A DNA stretch of 64,000 nucleotides from Pictodentalium vernedei (taxonomy: Eukaryota > Mollusca > Scaphopoda > Dentaliida > Dentaliidae). The notes under the pieces were generated by a model. That model did no database searches and was not told the DNA's origin. It saw only the letters and a list, made by a program, of their open reading frames with translations. Position 1 is the first letter of the stretch, and each line of letters starts with the position of its first letter. Position numbers and translations under genes: made by a program. Below are positions 32,121 to 42,653 of the stretch, one piece after another. The stretch is from NCBI GenBank assembly GCA_031216915.1, contig CM062296.1, positions 61,307,084 to 61,371,083 on the forward strand. The letters are read 5' to 3'.

Positions 32121-33391
32121 ATTGGGGGCAACACTTTAACATGGAAAATGGACGAGAGTGAAGTAACGCAGCATGTGATTTCGGACAATCTGTTCGGATT
32201 AGTTGAGTGTGACATTCATGTTCCAGACCACCTCAGACATCACTTTGAAGAAATGACACCCGTCTTTAAAAATACCACCATTAGTACAGACGACATTGGA
32301 GATCACATGAGAAAGTTTGCAGAGAAAAACCACGTCATGCGCCAGCCGAAAGAAGTTTGATCGGGAGTTACCATGCGAAGGGGATATTGCTTGCAACGCC
32401 ACTCCTGAAATGGTACCTTGATCACGGCCTCGAGGTGACACAAATTTACCAAGTCATACAATACGAACCAAAAGCGTGCTTCAAGAAATTTGGAGAAGAG
32501 GTATCACAGGCTAGAAGAGACGGTGATCGGAATCCAGATAAGGCAATAGTTGCTGACACAATGAAACTCCTTGGGAATAGCGGGTACGGAAAGACAGTAA
32601 CCAACAAAGAAAAACACAGAAATATTATTTACTGTAATGACGACGAAGCTTCTCGCTTAATAAACAACGTGCACTTCCGACAAATGAACCCTTTGAGCGA
32701 AACAGTATACGAGTTGGAAATGAATAAGAACCGCACCAAGCTGAACTTACCACTTCATATCGGATTCTTCGTGTGCCAATACGCAAAGATGAAGATGTTG
32801 CAGTTTTACTATGATTTTATTGATATCTTCGTGGATAGACGTGATTTTCAGTACTGCCTCGGGGATACCGATTCTGGATACATCTCATTCTCCAAATCAT
32901 CTCTGGAAGAAGTAATAAAACCGGAAAAGAAAGAACAGTTTTATAGAGAGTGTCATCAATAGTTACCGTCAGAATCATGCGATGAGCACAGAGAAGACTT
33001 TGTTCAAACCAAGATTAGAGGAGATATATGGTCACCGAAGGGGTCATGTTGCAGCGACCGGAAAGCATTCTATAAAAGAACACCTGGCCTTTTCAAGGTT
33101 GAATGGAGCGGAGATGGAATTGTGGGTCTCTGTAGCAAAACCTACTACTGTTTCGGCCCGAGTAGCAAGTTCAGTTCCAAAGGAATAAATAAACGCCAAA
33201 ACGACCTAACGAAGAACAAATATATGCATGTGTTGAAAATGCAACAGAGTGGAACAGGAGTTAACCGTGGATTTGTGGTGAACAATAATCACATGTACAC
33301 TTATAGTCAGATCAAAGATGGACTGCCATATTTTTACCCGAAAAGAAAAGTTCAAGAAGATGGAACCTCGACCAAACCACTGGATATATAG
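32121..33391 (+). pseudogene. Family B (protein-primed type) DNA polymerase, 3' fragment
   Basis: This is the C-terminal half of the polymerase interrupted by DIRS. Polymerase motif B is visible as MKLLGNSGYGKTVTNKEKH, and motif C as LGDTDSGYISF with the two metal-binding Asp residues. Downstream motifs include LCSKTYYCFG and a terminal segment ending PLDI before a TAG. These match the DNA_pol_B_2 type found in Polintons and adintoviruses. There is a frame change near 32345-32357 (between PKEV and the frame of GSYHAKGILLATPL) and an in-frame TAG at 32960. Motif A was not identified. The gene was already decaying, or decayed after the insertion, and cannot encode an active enzyme. Confidence 0.8.
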
Positions 33392-34561
33392 ACATTTATG
33401 TACTCTGACCATCAGCTGTTTTGTCACTGCAATCTTGATGTGAACAATTCATTTTTTTTGTGTTACACGTCATTCATTAGTCGTGTATATTTGAAAACTG
33501 CAATTAAATCGTGTTTTGTCAAATGAATGTATATTGTAATATTATTATGTTGTATAGAATAAAATGTATTGAATGTTGAAAAGCCTTCTGTTATCTATTG
33601 TATAGGACGCTTATAGAAATAGGCGCCATATAGGAGCCATAAATAGGTTTTGTAGGAGTTTGGAAGTAAGAGGCCTGAAGGCCTTTCTGGGATTCAGGAG
33701 CCACACTACACAAGTGCAACATCAGCGCCCCCAATAGTCCATAAATCGGCTCTTTGTTCGGTCTCCGAAAGTTCCCCCCACCCCCCAAATCTGGCCTTAA
33801 TTGCCGAAACACCACAAAGGCTAACCTCATTTCATTAGTAGACCGTATTTCGTACTACCAATACCACCTCCACCCACCCGCATCCCGAAACGAGCTAATA
33901 GGTTAGAACTTAGTGGATAATAGACCAACCCTTTACTACTGTTCAAAACAACCTAGTATAATACCGCCTGGTCTGGAATTCCGTACTATCAATACCAGCC
34001 ATTATTAGATACTATAAATGATTCGATAGGTTAATAGTACTAAGGAGGTGATAACCCAACAGACCATTCATTCTGTACTGCCAATCTAAACCACCAATGA
34101 CAATATCGCACTGGCCGACCATACATGACTCCCATGCCCACAACACTGCTTGACCTAGCTATAGCAGAGATAGCATAATATGAAGACCCAAGGGCTAATA
34201 GTATACCAACATGGATATATACCACTACTACCATATCACCCCCTCTCCCCAAACGAGAAGCCCGACACCCCTGATTCGAATAACATTATATCGGAGTGTA
34301 GAGTGGACAGCGTCATTTGCAACTTAAAACGTTTCGCGGGAAAACTTACAAGAAAACCCAATTTTCCCATTATCTTTCCACCACTTACCCATAATATATA
34401 CCTATAGCCCCACGCATAAATATATCATTATAGATGCCATAGCATACTATATATACAGTACCTACACCATTTGGCGGATCTAGCTGCAAGGAACCGTACT
34501 TTTGCTCCCCCAAAGATGCTCCCCCAAACGGCTCCGGTTCCTATGGGAATTTAACACTAGC
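33392..34561. other. Non-coding right part of the Polinton
   Basis: No gene is recognised. An AATAAA lies near 33558, about 170 bases after the polymerase stop, and could be its polyadenylation signal. From 33830 on the sequence is rich in ACCA/CCAC and TAGTA patterns. Three copies of GCTCCCCCAAA precede the terminal repeat. The part from about 34170 recurs, diverged, at 34840-35618. Confidence 0.5.
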
Positions 34562-34614
34562 TGCTCCCCCAAAGCTCCGGGTAATCAGGCACGATCCATA
34601 CGTGCTATACTACT
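34562..34614 (-). repeat. Polinton right terminal inverted repeat
   Basis: It is the reverse complement of 25338-25390 with two differences and ends GTGCTATACTACT. Confidence 0.85.
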
Positions 34615-34620
34615 TACGAT
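34615..34620 (+). other. Target-site duplication TACGAT (right)
   Basis: Identical to 25332-25337. The target repeat then continues with GCTTTATTAGCTTACTG. Confidence 0.85.
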
Positions 34621-34829
34621 GCTTTATTAGCTTACTGAAAACAGCTTAAATAAACAAAGGAAGGGGACCCGGAGTTGAATCAACTTGTAAAAAAAACAGC
34701 CATTAGACAAGAATGCTGTTATACGAAGAATCAGAAAACATACTAAGTTTGAAACGATTGAAATTAAATGGGATACAATGCGAATAGTATGCAACAGTAA
34801 ATGAGTGTTTTGTATCGAAAGTCTATCAT

Positions 34830-35618
34830 GTTCTAAAAATGCGGTGGTGATGATGTACCGGACATATTATACTACCATATTAGAAGAATTATTTTCCTAT
34901 ACGAGAAGCACGGCACACCCCGACCCGAACAACGTACGTAACGTCGCATTATACAGTGGACAACAGCTGCCGTCAACGTTTCAATGCCATCAGTAACGTC
35001 AACCGTTTCGCAGGGAAAACTTTCAAGAAAAATCTCCCCTTTCCCATCACTTTCCCACCACGCGCCCATACAGTTAAAACTAGAAGTCCTGTCATGAAAT
35101 GCGCACAAATAGCACGTTGATATGCACGTTAATGTACGCGTTATGGTAAAGCTATCAAATTCTGTTCATATGGCCTGTGCACAAGCAATGTTTCAGCCAA
35201 TGGACCTCCGGGTAACCCGGAGGTCCATTGGCAGAAACATTGCATGTGTTTGCTCTGAGTAACCACGAGAGCCTGCCGTGTTTTGGATGCCATTTGATAT
35301 GGCAATTGCGCGCAATTCCAACGCGCAATTAAGCCTAGATAAGCGCACTATTTGTGACAGAACTTCTAGTTTTAACTGTACTATATACCGAAAGCCCCGT
35401 TTGTACATATATAGCTATACCAACCCTAGCATATGCTCCACTATACTCTAAATGTAGTACACACGTACACCACTTGCCAGATGCAGTTCTGAATGATGCC
35501 GTCGTTTTGCACCGGAAAAAGATGAACCGGTAAAAGTCCGGTTTCTATGAGAATTTAACACCAGCTGTATTGGCAAACGTCCGGATAATTAGTATCGAAT
35601 CGTCCCTGCTATACTACT
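34830..35618. mobile_element. Second, diverged Polinton right end (with MITE B inside)
   Basis: It parallels 34190-34614: TACGAGAAGCACGGCACACC, CGTTTCGCAGGGAAAAC, CCATCACTTTCCCACCACG, TTCTATGAGAATTTAACACC and the end CTGCTATACTACTT. MITE B copy 3 interrupts it at 35071-35378. No matching left end is seen, so this is an older fragment or a duplicated end. Confidence 0.6.
35071..35378. mobile_element. MITE B, copy 3
   Basis: TA flanks both ends: CAGTTAAAACTAGAAGTCCT at the left and CTTCTAGTTTTAACTG at the right. It is slightly shorter (308 bp). The core hairpin CAATGGACCTCCGGGTAACC is perfect. Confidence 0.95.
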
Positions 35619-36159
35619 TCCCTGCCTCTAAGTTGTAATACTAGGATTGGAGGGAGCACGCTGCCTCAACGGTCGACGGTTCAATCTTTGTTTTGAACAG
35701 CGAGCTATCGTAACCTGAATATTGCTCGATTTCCATAGAGAAATACAACTTTGCGAGTGTGCCCAGGTCACGTATCTTGTATATCGGAAAGATAACGGCT
35801 GGGTAGTAATCCAATCAACGAACTCTTCGCATGAAAAGGCGTCCGCTATTGGTGTTTAGATAATCCGTAAGACAGATTAGTTATGTGTAAAACAGATTAA
35901 ATACAGATCACTAATCTGTAAAAACAATTAGTTAATCTGTAAAAACAGATTAATAATCTGAAAAAAAAACAGATTAGTAATTTGTAAAGACAGATTATTC
36001 CCTAAAGTGTACGTGACGGTTCTACGCCGCCATAGGAATACAAATGTACGGACATTTCCATTTTACTGATGATCACCAGACTCGTCCCTATAACCGAGCC
36101 AAACTGGATAATATTTCAGACTAGTTTTTAATAATGCGCAACCATAATCCCTTTACATG
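35619..36159. other. Spacer with a short CAGATTA-rich cluster
   Basis: At about 35868-36000 there are repeated direct and inverted copies of ACAGATTAGTAATCTGTAAA. The remainder shows nothing recognisable. Confidence 0.45.
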
Positions 36160-36745
36160 TAGTTTCAGAGAAGATTTTTGAAATTCGACCATTCAGAATC
36201 AAAGAAAGCCTCTGACGGTCATGTTTTTAATTATGACAGGAATAAAATGAGGAATGTTTGTAGAGAACCTCCCATGGACCATTCCAGCCAAGTTTGGTTC
36301 ACATTGGCTCAGAAGTTCCAGACAAGAAGATGCAAATGTGAGTTCCCATAGGGTGTCCATGGTAATTATGGGCCGCAATTGCGGCCATGTTTGCAACCCG
36401 ATCAACATTAAATGAGGATCGCCGGTAGAGGTGTCCCAGTCATCGACCATATGAAAAGTCAAAACATTCGGCCTTGTAGTTTCAGAGAAGAACATTTTTA
36501 TAAATCGACCACTTAGAATCAATAAATGCCTCTGGGGTCATGTGTTTCATCCGACGGGACCACAAGGAGGATCATGTGTAGAGATACGCCCATAGACCGC
36601 CCTATGCTAAGTTTGGTTCACGTCCGCAAAGCAGTTCCAGAGAAGACGATGAAAATGTAAAAAGTTTACCGACGACGGACAACGGACGACGGACGCCATA
36701 TTATAGCAATCTATCACACTTCGGATCAGGTGAGCTAATGAAAGG
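36160..36745 (-). repeat. Mollusc-type repeat, two ~300-bp units, reverse orientation
   Basis: TGTAGTTTCAGAGAAGATTT, CAAGTTTGGTTCACATTGGC and CAGAAGTTCCAGACAAGAAG at 36160-36340 recur at 36477-36650. The block ends GACGACGGACAACGGACGAC, then CGGATCAGGTGAGCTAATG, the reverse of the left end seen at 6822. Confidence 0.7.
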
Positions 36746-36823
36746 GTAGGATTTACTCCCAACACTCTCAGCAGAGTTTTTTCACTTGCCAGGAAAAAAA
36801 CAGCGATGAAAATATAATGGGTA

Positions 36824-37137
36824 CAGTTAAAACTAGAAGTCCTGTCACGAATAGTGCGCTTATCTAGGCTTAATTGCGCGTTGGAATTGCGCGCAATTGC
36901 CATATCGAAAGGCATCCAAAGCACCACAGGTTCTCCTGGTTACTCATAGCAAACACATGCAATGTTTCTGCCAATGGACCTCCGGGTTACCCGGAGGTCC
37001 ATTGGCTGAAACATTGCTTGTGCACAGGCCATATGTACAGAATTTGATAGCTTTACTTGGGCCATAACGCGCACATTAACGCGCATATGAACGTGCTATT
37101 TGTGCGCATTTCATGACAGGACTTCTAGTTTTAACTG
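36824..37137. mobile_element. MITE B, copy 4
   Basis: Inverted orientation relative to copies 1-3. CAGTTAAAACTAGAAGTCCT ends and TA on both sides; hairpin intact. Confidence 0.95.
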
Positions 37138-38414
37138 TATAAGTGTTTTCAACTGAGATGCCATGGTCTGATTACTTACGATTCACGGTATATACTAGCT
37201 AGAGCACACTTGTCAATGTGTGTTTGAATAAAGGAATTAAAATGTTCGCGGTAATCGCCAGCTTATGTGTTTCTTGGGAAAGAAGGTGTGTGTGGGTGTG
37301 GGGTCTAGGGCTGGTGGGTACGCGCACTGGAGGCGCACAGGGCCGTCTATATGCGCACGAGCCTCACTTACAACCTAAATTACTTATATCATGTTTTTAA
37401 TGCAAAAACGTAGACCAGGGCAGGAGGGAACAAGATAAACGAGAAGGTCACTAAGACCCAAAGAGTCATTCGCTCAGGGGTAGGGAAAGAAAGAAAGAGG
37501 AAGCCACAGCACCCACCCGGCCTTTGGAGTCACCGAGGCGAACCACAGGTGTCCTCTACTCGCGATTCGGGCTACGGTGTTCAGCCCCTAGACCTCTCAT
37601 GCGACTTAATGCGGAGTGGTGAAGGGAATTGACATTGACATCAGGACAGTCGCCCACCAGGCTTATTTCCGTTAATTCCGTTGACATTGGGAGTTTTGAA
37701 TCCCTGGGCCTGGCCGACTGAGCCAGGAAACGCAGCCAGCCCATCTCAAGGATAGTCGTACTAATCTAGGACCGGGGCTATTCAGCCGCACTGCCCACTC
37801 GCTGAGCCCGAACAACGTCCAGTCACTCAGCTCCATGGACAACGACAGCACGCTCATCATGACGTCGCCGACATCATAGCTAGTCTAACAGTTTTTCAGT
37901 CTTGATGCCTGTTTTTTCCCATTCACATACACCCTGTATTAAACATTCACACCCAGTCTGCGATGCAGGAGATGAACACTCTACATAGTAATGCGACTAG
38001 AGTTAGCCATTGAACCTATACTTGTTTTATCAGCGACAGGATATTGAGGTATCGGGGTCCAGGAGGAGCTGGAGTCCGGGAGTGGTTCAGGATAGATTGG
38101 ATACGAAACATACCAACAGCGTGCCCAGCATGCAAGGGGCCAGTAGAATGTATTTGGGTCGTAGCTCAGACACCTTAATGATTCTCCTGGCGACAGCCAG
38201 AAAGGTGATTTTTAGCTTACATCCAGGAACCGAAGCCCCGGGTGCACATGGCACACTCATTCCCAGCCCCCACCTCCCAGGGGAGTGGATTTTTTCGAGG
38301 TGTTGGTACAGTTTCAGTTTGCGCTCAGACGGGAGAGGGTCTATTCTGCAAGGTTGGTGAGGCGCGCCCAAACAGTTCAGCGGCTTCAAACAACATTTCT
38401 TTATTCATTTCAGC
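37138..38414. other. ~1.3-kb region of higher GC without a recognised gene
   Basis: Base composition is higher in GC than the surroundings (about 37270-37860 and 38040-38390). Several short frames overlap on both strands, including 116 codons at 38010-38360, but none has a recognisable domain. An unannotated exon or a decayed repeat is possible. Confidence 0.3.
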
Positions 38415-38540
38415 GAGTTAAAGGGGATCGCGATGGCAAATTGACCACATTGTCGAGCTTGGGACCGAGGGGTCGAAGGTTCGAGCTTGGTCCGTGTCAC
38501 TCGCGCTGTGTCCAGCAAGACACTTAATTCCGATTGCTTA

Positions 38541-38854
38541 CAGTTAAAAGTAGAAGTCCTGTCACGAATAGTGCGCTTATCTAGGCTTAATTGCGCGTAG
38601 GAATTGTACGCAATTGCCATATCAAATGGCAGCCAAAGCATGGCAGGTTCTCCTGGTTACTCATAGCAAACACAGGCAATGTTTCGGCCAATGGACCTCC
38701 GGGTTGCCCGGAGGTCCATTGGCTGAAACATTGCTTGTGCACAGGCGATATGTGCATAATTTGATAGCCTTACTATGGTCATAACGCGTAGATTAACGCG
38801 CATATCCACGTGCTATTTGTGCGCATTTCGTGACAGGACTTCTAGTTTTAACTG
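38541..38854. mobile_element. MITE B, copy 5
   Basis: It follows TA, ends CAGTTAAAAGTAGAAGTCCT (one change) and is followed by CA rather than TA. The core hairpin GACCTCCGGGTTGCCCGGAG is intact. Confidence 0.93.
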
Positions 38855-39068
38855 CATGTGGAAATACGATGGCAAAGTGTGCTAAGACGTATGACATGTC
38901 GGTGGTTCACACGCTTTCAACCAATGCTAACTCAGGTTAGTACGTTGGAGAGTCTGATAGTTACTCGCCGCTGAGCAGTGGTTCTACCCCGGCACCCCAT
39001 CTTTTCCCAACCGTGATAAACTGCCCGTCACGATATGACCCTGGATGTTGAAAGTGTCGTAATACGCC

Positions 39069-39098
39069 AATAAATAAATAAATAAATAAATAAATGAA

Positions 39099-39157
<59 letters not shown>
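39069..39157 (+). repeat. (AAAT)n microsatellite, expanded SINE tail
   Basis: Twenty-odd AAAT units with one AATG variant. It begins exactly where the SINE tail should start. Confidence 0.95.
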
Positions 39158-39158
<1 letters not shown>

Positions 39159-39719
39159 GAGTTAGAGTCCAGTAAAAGCAATACACCTATAGCAAACCAC
39201 TTCGTCCACAGACGTCCTACATGTTGATCCGCGATTTATACACCCTATATCTAAAAGACTGACACGTTTATAAAGCGCAGACCAACGATGCCTGGTGGTG
39301 ATTTGCTATTGTGGTTAATCGGTTATAATCCATTCAACTCTTGTGGTTAACTGGTTAAAAATGTGAAATCGTCTCAACACTGGTCGAATGGCGGTGAGTG
39401 GGTCGTTGGATATCGCATCAACAAAGCATGTACAGACTAGTCCTCCTTGCAGTACAGACCTTTTTGAATGTATTATCAATATGGTCAACGTGTATTTTCT
39501 CAATGGACGAGAATAATCCACCAATTACGCAAAAACCTCTCTTTTCAGCAACTTTATACACCTAGTAACAGAAAAAGAAAGATTTGCAAAATAAATGGAA
39601 ACGGTAATGGGGAGTTTAATATATAGCCGATTGAGTTTAATATTTTAAGTTGCCGATTGACACATGACGCGGGTACATGGAAGTGAATTAATCGGATGAA
39701 AAATTTTCCAATAATTCTA
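39158..39719. other. Spacer, nothing recognised
   Basis: AT-rich sequence between the SINE tail and a dispersed repeat. Only short frames. Confidence 0.3.
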
Positions 39720-40080
39720 TTGGAAAAAAAGTTTATTACATAATGCAACTCTTGTCAAGTCAGTTTCGTTGCATTTTGTAATATAAAAAAAAATTACATT
39801 TTGCAACGTTTTTCCTGTCCATTTTGTTGCATTTTGTAACAAAACTTCAAACATCTACTAAACTCGCTTAAATACATGTGGAAGTGCACATAATATAGGC
39901 TAAGAGTGTTGTAAAGATACAAATTTATTTTAGTATTTGTATAATAACATGACTTAATTTCAGATTGCCCGTTTAAAAAATATTTGTTACATTTTGCTCG
40001 TCCATGTAGTTGTATTTTGTAATAATTATTACATTTTCCAACATTTTTCTCGTCAATTTAGTTGCAGTTTGTAATACTTA
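39720..40080. repeat. Second copy of the TTGCATTTTGTAATAA-type dispersed repeat
   Basis: It matches 3590-3985 in order: TTTATTACATAATGCAAC, AAACTCGCTTAAATACATGT, AAATTTATTTTAGTATTTGT and TGTTACATTTTGCTCGTCC. Confidence 0.7.
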
Positions 40081-40083
40081 TTT

Positions 40084-40239
40084 AAGAACTGAATGCAATT
40101 TTTATAATCTGTATTGGAGTATGAACGCGTGGGAATGGGTACAAATTGTATGAGTCTCTTCGGGATTCATACATAATTTGTACCCATTCCCACACGTTCA
40201 TACTCAAATAAAGATTATAAAAATTGGATTCAATTCTTA
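40084..40239. repeat. Palindrome, arms ~65 bp
   Basis: The left arm CAATTTTTATAATCTGTATT then GAGTATGAACGCGTGGGAAT pairs with the mirrored right arm. The loop is around TGAGTCTCTTCGGGATTC. The arms differ at a few positions. Confidence 0.85.
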
Positions 40240-40759
40240 TAATTACATTCCGTAACTGGTTAAACTACTTTTTACCAAACAAAAGAAAGACGAAATAAAA
40301 CATGTACGAACGAACGAGGCGAAAAAACACCCCACAAAAGACAACGCGCACAACTCTGATTTTTAATTTTCACAACTTTAGAAATGGAAACGAGTATTTT
40401 AGTAACGGGCTTTATGACACAGTTGGGAAATGTCACCAAAGAAACAGCAGCGGAGTTGGTCACTGCGAGAGGCGCTTAAAGTTAAAAACCCGCCCAAACA
40501 CAGCCCGAATTACATTCTGTCAACTGCGCTCTACCGTAAATGCGGGTCAAAGTTCGACCAAATGTATTCATTGGAAAATGAATTACATTTGGTCATGACG
40601 TTTTCATCTAGCTGACCAATAGAAATTGAATATTTGGACCCAAAACGTATAACTACATCAACAATGTAATTATTACATTTTGCAACTTTTATTAAAAAGT
40701 AATAAAAAAGTGGGTTTTGAATTCCCTCAAGGCTTAACTGACATTTTTAAAAACTTTCC
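40240..40759. other. Spacer, no gene recognised
   Basis: Two short overlapping plus-strand frames (40302-40615) have no recognised domain. TTACATTTTGCAACTTTTAT near 40675 again resembles the dispersed repeat. Confidence 0.3.
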
Positions 40760-40869
40760 AACGCGGGATCATAACCTATGTTTTTGAGACATAAAATGAA
40801 AATAATTAGTTGTTCAAGAATTTTTGTTTTGCAAGTATCGTCTGCTTTTCAGGTTAGGTAAAGTGTTAA
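40760..40869. mobile_element. MITE A, right half only
   Basis: It starts inside the hairpin arm (CAACGCGGGATCATAACCTA) and continues TTTTTGAGACATAAAATGAA, CGTCTGCTTTTCAGGTTAGG and TAAAGTGTTAA. The left half is missing. Confidence 0.8.
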
Positions 40870-41209
40870 TGAATTTCAAAACGGTGTAAGAACCCTGGCT
40901 CTGCTAGCCTCAAAGCATTCTCTTATTTGCAAATATATCGCTTATATATATACTACTCAAAGTTTGCTAAGTACCATGTACATCCAACTACCTGTTTTAC
41001 GTTTTAGTTGAAACATTGTTATGAAAAGTGTATATACTTTTAATTTAATTATATCTTTAATTATTTAAGTATAGAAATTAAGATTTTATTTGTGTTTGAC
41101 ATTATTTTTTCAGCTTTTGAATACAATAACCATGGAAAATGGATATTTTTAGTAAAAGAGGAATTATTTTCAATATGCCAAAAAGTTGACGGAGCGAACT
41201 GGTATGGCT

Positions 41210-42331
41210 TCAATATCGAGTATGCGACCCATCACTGTTCATTACAGCATGACAACGCAGTCTCATGCTCCCTACCAGGTTCATGGTGGTCCTTTGTGGG
41301 ATGCTGTTCCATTCTTGGACCAGCATGGCACCAAGCTCCTGCACACTTCTTGGCTGGACTGGACGGGCTGAAATTGCAAGCTGCAACTCATTCCAGACAT
41401 GTTCGATTGGATTGTGGGCAGGGGATCTTGCTGGCCAGTCCATACGCCCAACCCCCCCCCCCCCCCCCCTCTTTTGGTACTCCCCGACAGCATGGGCAAC
41501 ATTAGGACGGACATTATCGTCCATCAGAATGAATCTATCACCCATTGCACCTGCATACAATCTGACGTGGACATCCAGGATCTCATCAATATACCGTTGT
41601 GCAGTCAATGTACCACGTTCAAGGACACAGAGCTCTGTACGTCCATTCCAGCTGATGCCGCCCCAGATAAGGCTTGACCCTCCACCATAGCGGTCATGCT
41701 CAGCAATGTTGGCTGCACGGAATCGCTCTCCTTCTCTTCTCCATACCATAGAACGCCTATCTGTGTGGTCTAGGCAGTACCTTGACTCATCTGTAAAAAG
41801 AACAGGTCGCCAACCTTCACAGGTCCATCCAACGTGGCCCATGGCCCATTCATATATCGAGCGGTGGTTCTGGGACAGCGGAATGCGAATGCATGGTCTT
41901 CTCGATCGGAGACCACCTACGTGCAACCTTGCCCGGATAGTCTGCGTCGAAACATTTACCCCGAATGCATTCTGAAGGTCACTGCGAAGCTGGGTTGCTG
42001 TGGCAAAGCGGTTCCTACGGGCCTGAATGATAAAAACCGTTCCTCAGCTGCAGATGTTGCCCCGTCGCTGCCACCACCACGCCGAAACATTTACCCCGCA
42101 TGCATTCTGAAGGTCACTGAGAAGCTGGGTTGCTGTGGCAAAGCGGTTCCTTTGGGCCTGAATGATAAAAACCGGTCCTCAGCTGCAGATGTTGCCCCGT
42201 CTCTGCCACCACCACGCCGTCTTACTGGTGTGCCATACTGCTGAAATCTTGCCCAGGCTCTGGTGATCACCGTAAGGCGCACACCAAGGGCTTCACCAAC
42301 CTTGCTCCACCATCCCTACAGCCAGCCACAT
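41210..42331 (-). pseudogene. Tc1-like transposase with poly-G and duplication damage
   Basis: Catalytic motifs are VLFTDESRYCLD (first Asp), LMDDNVRPN (second Asp) and AHNPIEHVWNEL (Glu). Members normally have 34 residues between the second Asp and the Glu. Here there are 37, because a C run on the plus strand (about 41451-41469) is read as a glycine stretch just before VGRMDWPARSP. The N-terminal helix-turn-helix part (VGEALGVRLTVITRAW, RRRGGGRD) is present but in another frame. A 135-base tandem duplication (41948-42217) lies in the DNA-binding region. The start near 42331 is estimated. The C-terminal 239 codons are open. Confidence 0.85.
41948..42217. repeat. 135-bp tandem duplication inside the transposase gene
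   Basis: CGAAACATTTACCCCGAATG at 41948 recurs at 42083 with few changes, continuing through GGTTGCTGTGGCAAAGCGGT and CTCAGCTGCAGATGTTGCCC. The length is a multiple of three, so a plus-strand open frame crosses both copies. Confidence 0.9.
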
Positions 42332-42653
42332 TTCTACTTCAGCCAAATGTCTTCTTACATTTGCATTTACCATATTCAATCAAGAAATCACAAGGGTTTG
42401 TGTTGAAATGAAGATTGAATACCCTACACATGTCATGTACATGTAGACAGTACACGAAAACATCATGAAAATCAAGGGGTACATGCTTTCCATGTCTGTC
42501 ACGAAAAGTCTGCCTGTCAAGAGAGCTAATGTATACACTGGGGACCATCTCAATGCGTTTCTCAATCGTATCCACTAAAAATGTCGGAAATATGTCACAA
42601 GCAAATTTCACAATGATGTGTCAAATATTTGGTGTTTAGCAAACTTTGAGTAG

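Larger units (their letters stand above)
25338..34614. mobile_element. Polinton/Maverick-type element, deleted and interrupted by DIRS
   Basis: The ends are 53-bp inverted repeats (25338-25390 and 34562-34614) that differ at two positions. They begin AGTAGT and end ACTACT, and a perfect 6-bp duplication (TACGAT) flanks them. AG...CT ends plus 6-bp duplications are diagnostic of Polintons. Without the inserted DIRS the element is only about 2.7 kb, against 15-20 kb for a typical member. Only a family B polymerase fragment remains; no integrase, protease, packaging ATPase or capsid gene is seen. It is therefore a non-autonomous derivative. The right part (33.4-34.5 kb) is non-coding. Confidence 0.82.
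38415..39157 (+). mobile_element. tRNA-derived SINE, split by MITE B copy 5
   Basis: The left part has a B-box-like GGTTCGAGCTTGG followed by a GCAAGACACTTAATTCCGAT-type central domain. The right part has AAACTGCCCGTCACGATATG, ACCCTGGATGTTGAAAGTGT and CGCCAATAAATAAATAAATA, as in mollusc SINEs known to me. MITE B (38541-38854) lies inside. Parts between 38855 and 38930 are not clearly assigned, and the 5' start is approximate. Confidence 0.6.
40953..42653 (-). mobile_element. Tc1/mariner-like element, full length, inactive
   Basis: The perfect inverted ends CTACTCAAAGTTTGCTAA and its complement are flanked by TA (40951 and 42654). It is 1.7 kb long. It is a different family from 14101-15593, with different ends and transposase. 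Perfect ends and duplication suggest a fairly young insertion despite the damaged gene. Confidence 0.92.

Noticed and set aside
25338-34614. Interpretation as an endogenous virus genome
   Set aside because: Only a broken polymerase fragment lies between the Polinton ends; no capsid, integrase or packaging gene is seen, so a reduced transposon is the simpler reading.
38010-38389. Opposed frames of 116 and 100 codons in a GC-richer block
   Set aside because: No recognisable domain and both strands equally open; left as unassigned.
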